From an uncultured Clostridium sp. (GTDB taxonomy: Bacteria > Bacillota > Clostridia > TANB77 > CAG-508), in NCBI GenBank assembly GCA_900557045.1, contig USQY01000012.1, positions 1 to 38,065 on the forward strand: DNA of 38,065 nucleotides. The letters are read 5' to 3'. The position numbers and the translations under genes are program-made. How positions within the stretch are numbered: position 1 is the first letter of the stretch; each line of letters starts with the position of its first letter. The notes under the pieces were generated by a model that searched no databases, was not told the origin of the DNA, and saw only the letters and a program-made list of their open reading frames with translations. Below, piece after piece: positions 33,112-38,065 of this stretch.

Positions 33112-33120
33112 AATATTAAT

Positions 33121-33164
33121 AAAAAAGCACTGTTGATAAAATTTTGAATCAACAGTGCTTTTTT
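33121..33164. terminator. Bidirectional terminator between the convergent zeta and PHP genes
   Basis: A 17-bp stem, AAAAAAGCACTGTTGAT, pairs with its complement around a ten-base loop and serves both strands. Confidence 0.85.
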
Positions 33165-33166
33165 AA

Positions 33167-34018
33167 TTACGCATTTACATATTTTAATAATGTTTCTAAA
33201 ATGATATCTTCTTCATTAGAAATAATATTGCCATTAATCCCAGTACCCAATTTTATATCAGGTTTTACAATAGGTCCGTGATAATCACTTCCTTTAGTAA
33301 TAATTAGATTAAGTGATTTTGCTAAATTTTTAAATGCAAGCATTTCATCTGAAGATTGATTAGAATGCATACACTCTAACCCATCTAATCCATAAGATTT
33401 TAATTCTATAAGAGTTTTAGTTAATTCATCAATAGATAATTTTAGTGACTGTGGGTGGGCCAAGACAGCAATTCCATTAGCTTCTTTTATCATTGTAATT
33501 ATGTCCTTTGGTGAATATACGTTTTTTTCTAATTTGTTAAAAGGAGGTTGATTAAAATATTTATCAAATATTTCACATTTATTTTGGATATAATTTTTAT
33601 TCAAAAAAACTTTTGCAAAATGTGGTTTACCAATTGTTTTACCTCCACTTATTTTTTTTAGTTCATCAATAGATATATCAAAACCTAATTTTTTAAATTC
33701 ATCAATAAATTTTAAATTTCTATTTTTTCTAGAATTTCTAATATTATTTAATTTTTCGATAAAATTTTTATTACTATAATCAATAAATAAACCTAAAATA
33801 TGCATTTGCCCATTATCAACTTTTGCTTCTAATTCTATTCCAGGTATCAATAGTATGTTTTTATTTTGCGAATATGAAATTGCAGGGGATATTCCATCTA
33901 TAGTATCGTGATCTGTAATAGCAAGTGCTTTTATATTTAATTCAAGTGCAAGATCAATTAATTCTTTTGGTGTTTTTTCACCATCTGATGCCTTTGTATG
34001 AGTATGTAAATCTATCAT
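33167..34018 (-). CDS. PHP-domain phosphoesterase
   Basis: This 283-residue PHP protein has the metal-binding motifs DLHTHTKASDG at the start, ITDHDTIDG, IPGIELEA, LAHPQS and KGSDYHGP. Such short PHP proteins of the YciV type act as nucleoside 3',5'-bisphosphate phosphatases or 5'-3' exoribonucleases; which one applies is not visible. AAAGGAG lies nine bases before ATG 34018 on the minus strand. It is convergent with the zeta gene and divergent from the Fur-family gene. Confidence 0.88.
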   Translation of the reverse strand: MIDLHTHTKASDGEKTPKELIDLALELNIKALAITDHDTIDGISPAISYSQNKNILLIPGIELEAKVDNGQMHILGLFIDYSNKNFIEKLNNIRNSRKNRNLKFIDEFKKLGFDISIDELKKISGGKTIGKPHFAKVFLNKNYIQNKCEIFDKYFNQPPFNKLEKNVYSPKDIITMIKEANGIAVLAHPQSLKLSIDELTKTLIELKSYGLDGLECMHSNQSSDEMLAFKNLAKSLNLIITKGSDYHGPIVKPDIKLGTGINGNIISNEEDIILETLLKYVNA

Positions 34019-34094
34019 ATAATATGCTCCTTTCAGAATTTGTTAAAGATATTATAACATTTTAGCAATAATATGTAAATGTTTATAATACATA

Positions 34095-34137
34095 TTGACA
34101 TATTGTCATTAAAATGATAAAATGAAACTCAGTTTCA
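34095..34137 (+). promoter_or_regulatory. Promoter and probable Zur box of the zinc operon
   Basis: TTGACA (34095-34100) and TAAAAT (34118-34123) have 17-base spacing. TGAAACTCAGTTTCA at 34123-34137 is a perfect 7-1-7 palindrome right after the -10 box, the symmetry used by Fur-family regulators. A second palindrome, TGACATATTGTCA, overlaps the -35 box (34096-34108). Confidence 0.65.
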
Positions 34138-34164
34138 AATTACAAAAATACAAGAGGTGATTTT

Positions 34165-34569
34165 TTGAAAAATAAATATAATACAAAACAACGAGAAAAG
34201 ATATTATCATATTTAAAAGAAAATAAAGATTCCAATATAACTGCAGATGAAATTATAAAACACTTCAAGAATTTAGGAGATAATATAGGAAAAGCTACAG
34301 TATATAGATATTTAAATGAATTAGTTGAACAAAACATAATAAAAAAATATAATTTAGAAGACAGAAATTGTAGTTGTTTTCAATATGTTGAAGAAAAACA
34401 CTGTGAAGAGCATTGCCACTTGAAATGTGAAAAATGCAATAAAATAATACATTTAGAGTGCAACGAAATTAAAGAAATTCAAAAACATTTGCATAAAGAA
34501 CATAAATTTGAGTTAGATAATCGAAAAACAGTTTTATATGGAATATGTGATAAATGTAAGAAAAAATAA
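34165..34569 (+). CDS. zur: Fur-family regulator, probably the zinc regulator Zur
   Basis: The 134-residue protein has the winged-helix start NTKQREKILSYLKENKD, the recognition helix near IGKATVYRYLNELVEQNIIKK, and the dimer domain with EEHCHLKCEKCNKIIHLEC and a final CDKCKKK. The two CxxC pairs form the structural zinc site. Because the next genes are znuA, znuC and znuB, a zinc role is more likely than iron or peroxide. Start is TTG 34165 preceded by GAGGTGAT. It probably represses its own operon through the 7-1-7 palindrome. Confidence 0.88.
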   Translation: MKNKYNTKQREKILSYLKENKDSNITADEIIKHFKNLGDNIGKATVYRYLNELVEQNIIKKYNLEDRNCSCFQYVEEKHCEEHCHLKCEKCNKIIHLECNEIKEIQKHLHKEHKFELDNRKTVLYGICDKCKKK

Positions 34570-34589
34570 TTTAAAGGAATGATAGTGAA

Positions 34590-35621
34590 ATGAAAAAAAA
34601 TATAATATTTTTAATAGTGTTGATTATGATATTTATAATAACAACAAGTATTATTATAAAAGTTAAAAATTTAGATAAAAAAGAAAGCGAAAAAATAGAA
34701 ATAATAGCAACACTATTTCCTCAATATGATTTCGCTAAAAAAATAGGTGGAGATAAAGTTAATGTTACTTTATTGTTGCCACCAGGCACTGAAAGTCATA
34801 CTTATGAGCCAACTCCACAAGATATGGTTAATATAAATAATTCTAATTTATTTATATATACTGGTAGTGAAATGGAACCTTGGGCAGATAATTTAATATC
34901 TGGAATGAAGAATAATATTAATGTATTAGATTTATCAAAAACAGTTAAGCTAATTAATGAAGAAAAATTTGAAGAAGAACATAATTCAGAAAATAAAACA
35001 AATAGTTATACTACTGAAAAAGAAGAGCATATAGAAAATCATATTCATTCACATAATGAAAATGAAGAAGAAAATTCTAATAATCATACACATACATATG
35101 ATCCTCATATATGGCTAAATCCACTATATGCAATTGAAATGGTAAAAAATATAGAAAATCAATTATGTGATTTAGATCCTATAAATTCACAATATTATAA
35201 AAAAAATGCAGAAGAGTATATAAAACAAATTTCTCAATTAGATTCAGAATTTGAAGAAACAGTAAATAATTCAGAAAATAAGAAAATTGCATTTGGAGGT
35301 GCTTTTGCATATGCATATTTTATAGAAAGATATAATTTAGATTTCATAAGTGCATATCAAACTTGTGGCGAAAATGCTGAACCAAGTACTACACAGGTAA
35401 AAGATGTAATTGAATATATTAATAAAAATAAAATACCTGTAATTTTTTATAAAGAATATTCTACTGGAAATATTGCTAGAACTATTTCAGAAGCAACAGG
35501 AGCTAAAATGCTTGTGTTTAATACAGTACATAATGTTTCAAAAGATGAATTAGAAAATGGGGCAAGCTATGTTAGTATAATGAGACAGAATTTAGAAAAT
35601 TTAAAAGAGGCATTGAAGTAA
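34590..35621 (+). CDS. znuA: Zinc ABC transporter substrate-binding protein
   Basis: A 343-residue cluster A-I binding protein. An N-terminal membrane helix without a lipobox Cys (residues 5-24) suggests it stays anchored by the helix. The conserved blocks are ATLFPQYDFAKKIGGDKVNVTLLLPPGTESHTYEPTPQD, the His-rich loop (about 145-172: HIENHIHSHNE and NNHTHTYD), DPHIWLNP and GGAFAYAYFIERY. The His-rich loop is a mark of zinc-binding members. AAAGGA is ten bases before ATG 34590. It follows the regulator by 20 bases, in one operon. Confidence 0.93.
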   Translation: MKKNIIFLIVLIMIFIITTSIIIKVKNLDKKESEKIEIIATLFPQYDFAKKIGGDKVNVTLLLPPGTESHTYEPTPQDMVNINNSNLFIYTGSEMEPWADNLISGMKNNINVLDLSKTVKLINEEKFEEEHNSENKTNSYTTEKEEHIENHIHSHNENEEENSNNHTHTYDPHIWLNPLYAIEMVKNIENQLCDLDPINSQYYKKNAEEYIKQISQLDSEFEETVNNSENKKIAFGGAFAYAYFIERYNLDFISAYQTCGENAEPSTTQVKDVIEYINKNKIPVIFYKEYSTGNIARTISEATGAKMLVFNTVHNVSKDELENGASYVSIMRQNLENLKEALK

Positions 35622-35817
35622 AAATAATTATGAGAATAACCAAACAGAGATATAATGAAAAATTATTAAAAACATAAGAAAGAAATATTAAAAAAGTGTT
35701 AAGAATATAAATAAATTATTAAAAATAACAAAGAGATAATAATAATAAAAAGAAAGGAGAAATTTGTATAATAAAAAGTAATTTTATACGGATTATACGA
35801 ATTATACGAATGAAATT
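35622..35817 (+). other. 196-base spacer in the zinc operon, with hairpin-bridged ribosome site
   Basis: The first 130 bases are A+T-rich with no visible feature. AAAGGAG at 35753-35759 is followed by TTTGTATAAT (35763-35772), which pairs with ATTATACGAA (35801-35810), then seven bases and ATG 35818. Three 9-bp repeats of the TTATACG type (35783-35809) form the distal part. Confidence 0.55.
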
Positions 35818-36480
35818 ATGAATATTTTAGAAGTAAAAAATGTTTCAACTTCATATAATGGACATACAGCTATAAAGAATGTAAATTTTAATGTACAACC
35901 ACATGAATATATATGTTTGGTTGGAGAAAATGGTTCAGGAAAAAGTACTTTAATAAAAACAATAGTAGGAATAAATAAAAAAGATTCTGGTGAAATTATA
36001 ACAAATATAAAACCAGAAAAAATTTCATATTTAGCACAAAACAATTTGACAGATTTGAATTTCCCTGCAACAGCTAAAGAAATAATAATGACAGGGGTAC
36101 AAAAACATAAAGTACTACCGTTTTATAAAAAAGATGATTATAAAAAGTTTGATGAAGTGTGTGAATTATTAAATATAAAGAATATAATAAATAAACAGAT
36201 AGGAGAACTTTCTGGTGGTCAAAGACAACGTATAATGTTAGCCAGAGCATTAATTAGAAAGCCTGAATTACTCATATTAGATGAACCATGCAGTGGTTTA
36301 GATATTAATATAACTAAAGAATTATATGATATTTTAAATAAATTAAATAAAGAACATGAATTAACAATTATAATGGCAACACATGATTTAGAAGAAATAA
36401 AAAACATGAATGTTCGTGTTATTTGTATGGCTACAACTATAAAGTTTGACGGAAAAATAGAAGATTGGAAAGGATTTTAG
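35818..36480 (+). CDS. znuC: Zinc ABC transporter ATP-binding protein
   Basis: The 220 residues show Walker A GENGSGKSTLIKT, signature LSGGQRQRIMLARAL, Walker B LLILDEPCSGLD and the H-loop ATHDLEE. It is the energising subunit for ZnuB. The normal ribosome site is not adjacent to ATG 35818 and seems to be brought near by a hairpin. The stop is four bases before znuB. Confidence 0.94.
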   Translation: MNILEVKNVSTSYNGHTAIKNVNFNVQPHEYICLVGENGSGKSTLIKTIVGINKKDSGEIITNIKPEKISYLAQNNLTDLNFPATAKEIIMTGVQKHKVLPFYKKDDYKKFDEVCELLNIKNIINKQIGELSGGQRQRIMLARALIRKPELLILDEPCSGLDINITKELYDILNKLNKEHELTIIMATHDLEEIKNMNVRVICMATTIKFDGKIEDWKGF

Positions 36481-36483
36481 AAA

Positions 36484-37302
36484 ATGGAATTTTTAATAAA
36501 TTTATTACAATACCCATTTATGCAGAGAGCATTAATATGTGGTACAGCTATTTCATTTTGTGCGGCATTAATAGGTGTTATACTAGTATTAAAAAAATAT
36601 TCAATGATAGGCCATGGTCTTGGTGAGGTTGGTTTTGCGTCATTATCATTAGCATTAGTTCTTGGTTTGCCAGAAATGTATGTTGCAATACCAATTGTAA
36701 TAATAGCATCATTTATAATATTAGTAATAAGTCAAAAAAAGGGAGAAGCGGGAGATATTACAATAGCATTAGTTTCAACAGGAGCACTAGCTTTTGGTGT
36801 TATCATTACATCTTTAACAAAAGGATTTAATATAGATGTATATAATTATATGTTTGGAAGTATATTAACAATGACAACCAAAGATGTAATTATAAGTGTA
36901 GTATTATCTGTAATATTAATTATTGTATATATGTTTTTTTATAATAGATTATTTATGATTACATATGATGAAAAATATGCCAAAGTTTGCGGAATTAATA
37001 TAACATTTTATCAATTCTTAATAGCTTTTTTTACAGCATTAGTTGTTGTAATAGGAATGAGAATGATGGGAACATTACTTATTTCTAGCTTAATTGTATT
37101 TCCAGCAATAATAGCAAGAAAATTAACACATTCTTTTAAAGGAATGTCTGTTATGTCTGTTGCTATTTCAATTTTGTGCTTTTTATTTGGATTGATTTTA
37201 TCATCACTATTAAATTTGCCAACAGGTGCAAGTATTGTTATGGTTTATATATTTGTATTAATATTTAGTAGTGTTTGGACAAGAGTTATAAAAAGCAATT
37301 GA
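36484..37302 (+). CDS. znuB: Zinc ABC transporter permease
   Basis: A 272-residue membrane protein with eight or nine helices and the family blocks RALICGTAISFCAALIGVILVLKKYSMIGHGLGEVGFASLS and VVIGMRMMGTLLISSLIVFPAIIARKL. Its start follows znuC at once, so translation is coupled. It completes the zur-znuA-znuC-znuB operon. Confidence 0.94.
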   Translation: MEFLINLLQYPFMQRALICGTAISFCAALIGVILVLKKYSMIGHGLGEVGFASLSLALVLGLPEMYVAIPIVIIASFIILVISQKKGEAGDITIALVSTGALAFGVIITSLTKGFNIDVYNYMFGSILTMTTKDVIISVVLSVILIIVYMFFYNRLFMITYDEKYAKVCGINITFYQFLIAFFTALVVVIGMRMMGTLLISSLIVFPAIIARKLTHSFKGMSVMSVAISILCFLFGLILSSLLNLPTGASIVMVYIFVLIFSSVWTRVIKSN

Positions 37303-37410
37303 CAATTTACATAAAGTAAATAATGATGATGCAATTATTGAAAAAAATTAATAAGGTTAAAAGGAAATTAATTGGGTTGGATTTGATGACTCAGAAAATG
37401 ATTAATTCCT

Positions 37411-37462
37411 AAAAAATAAAAAGACGTAGAAAACTAAAATTTTTTACGTCTTTTTATTTTTA
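37411..37462. terminator. Bidirectional terminator between znuB and the U32 peptidase gene
   Basis: AAAAAGACGTA-AAAA pairs with TTTTTTACGTCTTTTT and has A and T runs on both sides. Confidence 0.8.
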
Positions 37463-37470
37463 ATAAAATC

Positions 37471-38065
37471 TCACACAATTCTATTAAAATTTCCATTTGT
37501 AAAATCTTTACCTTCTAAAATAGAGCCATTCTTGAAAGAATTTATAATTTCACAAATTTCATCAATACTTTCATCAAGAAAATCTAATCTGGCAAAATCA
37601 ACATTTATTTCATTAATATTAACACTAGTTTTTTTACTATTTAAGATAGTAGTTGTCTTAGAAAAAGAATCAGGTAAAATTCTAAAATTCATATTCATGC
37701 GGTCCTTTAAATAATATGTATATTTTGAATTTCCACAATTACTTTTACATTTTTCTAGACAGAAATTACTTCCAGAAAGTAAGCAATAATTAGTGGTCAT
37801 AACAGGTAAATTACCATATATAATAGCTTCAGTTTTAATATTTGAGTTAAATGAATTTAAAGTGTTTTTATCTAATTCTGGTGATAGGGTAACACAAGAA
37901 AGTCCTAATCTAGATAATTCTTCAATAGTATAGCTATTATAGATATTCATAGTATAATTACCAATTAACTCATAATTATTTATATAATTTCGTAATGCAT
38001 ATATTTGTGAAATATTTGATATTACAAATCCTTTTATAGAATAATTAGAAAGTATATATGGTAAT
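37471..38065 (-). CDS. U32-family peptidase, partial
   Basis: The frame stays open to the window edge, so the N-terminal part is missing and 197 residues are seen. It has the U32 signature region: ELSRLGLSCVTLSPEL, then AIIYGNLPVMTTNYCLLSG and four Cys in a C-x10/12-type cluster (SNFCLEKCKSNCG), followed by YYLKDRM. U32 proteins include collagenase-like proteases and tRNA/ubiquinone hydroxylation partners such as TrhP, and the Cys set in the latter binds an iron-sulfur cluster. The exact subgroup cannot be told from this part. The gene is convergent with the zinc operon. Confidence 0.85.
   Translation of the reverse strand, partial: LPYILSNYSIKGFVISNISQIYALRNYINNYELIGNYTMNIYNSYTIEELSRLGLSCVTLSPELDKNTLNSFNSNIKTEAIIYGNLPVMTTNYCLLSGSNFCLEKCKSNCGNSKYTYYLKDRMNMNFRILPDSFSKTTTILNSKKTSVNINEINVDFARLDFLDESIDEICEIINSFKNGSILEGKDFTNGNFNRIV

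Noticed and set aside
1..38065. tRNA, rRNA and prophage or transposase genes
   Set aside because: None could be recognised by eye; the lone RusA gene and palindromic elements are not enough to call a prophage or an insertion sequence with its own transposase.

Overview
The window looks like chromosome from a very A+T-rich, endospore-forming member of the Clostridia. Supporting features are the AGGAGG-type ribosome sites, the sigma-A-like promoters (TTGACA-17-TATAAT), a pro-sigma-K gene, a complete spoIIIA operon, a T-box leader, an Rrf2/NifS/IscU cluster and a zinc ABC operon. I see no rRNA, tRNA or CRISPR. Species cannot be told from this sequence.

Layout. 1-210: end of a small unknown gene. 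282-2871: acyl-CoA synthetase, then sigK, whose 5' end can pair with a tandem repeat in front of it. 3048-7838: a Lys-rich unknown protein, RNase HI (minus strand), tmcAL split by a frameshift, a small WYL-like protein, and an endonuclease Q-type PHP protein. 8022-10347: T-box leader and thrS. 10490-11553: two 171-bp palindromic elements, 4 mismatches apart, flank a RelB/DinJ-YoeB toxin-antitoxin pair. 11610-14738: a signalling locus made of a response regulator with a Spo0A-like DNA-binding domain, a 15-residue Trp-rich peptide ORF, an AgrC-like GHKL kinase and a divergent XRE regulator. Repeats resembling Spo0A boxes lie in both control regions. I consider this the best candidate for an undescribed system.

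14910-17353: Rrf2/IscR-type regulator, cysteine desulfurase and IscU scaffold. 17555-20868: a MacB-type ABC transporter and YebC. 20981-26590: spoIIIAA to spoIIIAH, the forespore-mother cell channel complex, followed by a membrane-anchored GH73-like muramidase candidate. 27753-31783: phosphofructokinase, a GT39-like membrane glycosyltransferase, a RusA-type resolvase and a cyclophilin lipoprotein. 31984-33111: zeta-toxin pair. 33167-34018: PHP phosphoesterase (minus strand). 34165-37302: a Fur-family regulator (probably Zur) with znuA, znuC and znuB, preceded by a 7-1-7 palindrome. 37471-38065: partial U32 peptidase.

Two themes link separate loci. First, several genes (response regulator, XRE, cyclophilin, znuC) have a Shine-Dalgarno separated from the start codon by a hairpin that would close the gap. 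Second, palindromic non-coding elements recur (10490, 11383, 15411, 19939). Functions are assigned from recognisable motifs in the translated sequence only. No database search was run, so family names are recognition calls and regulatory sites are predictions.
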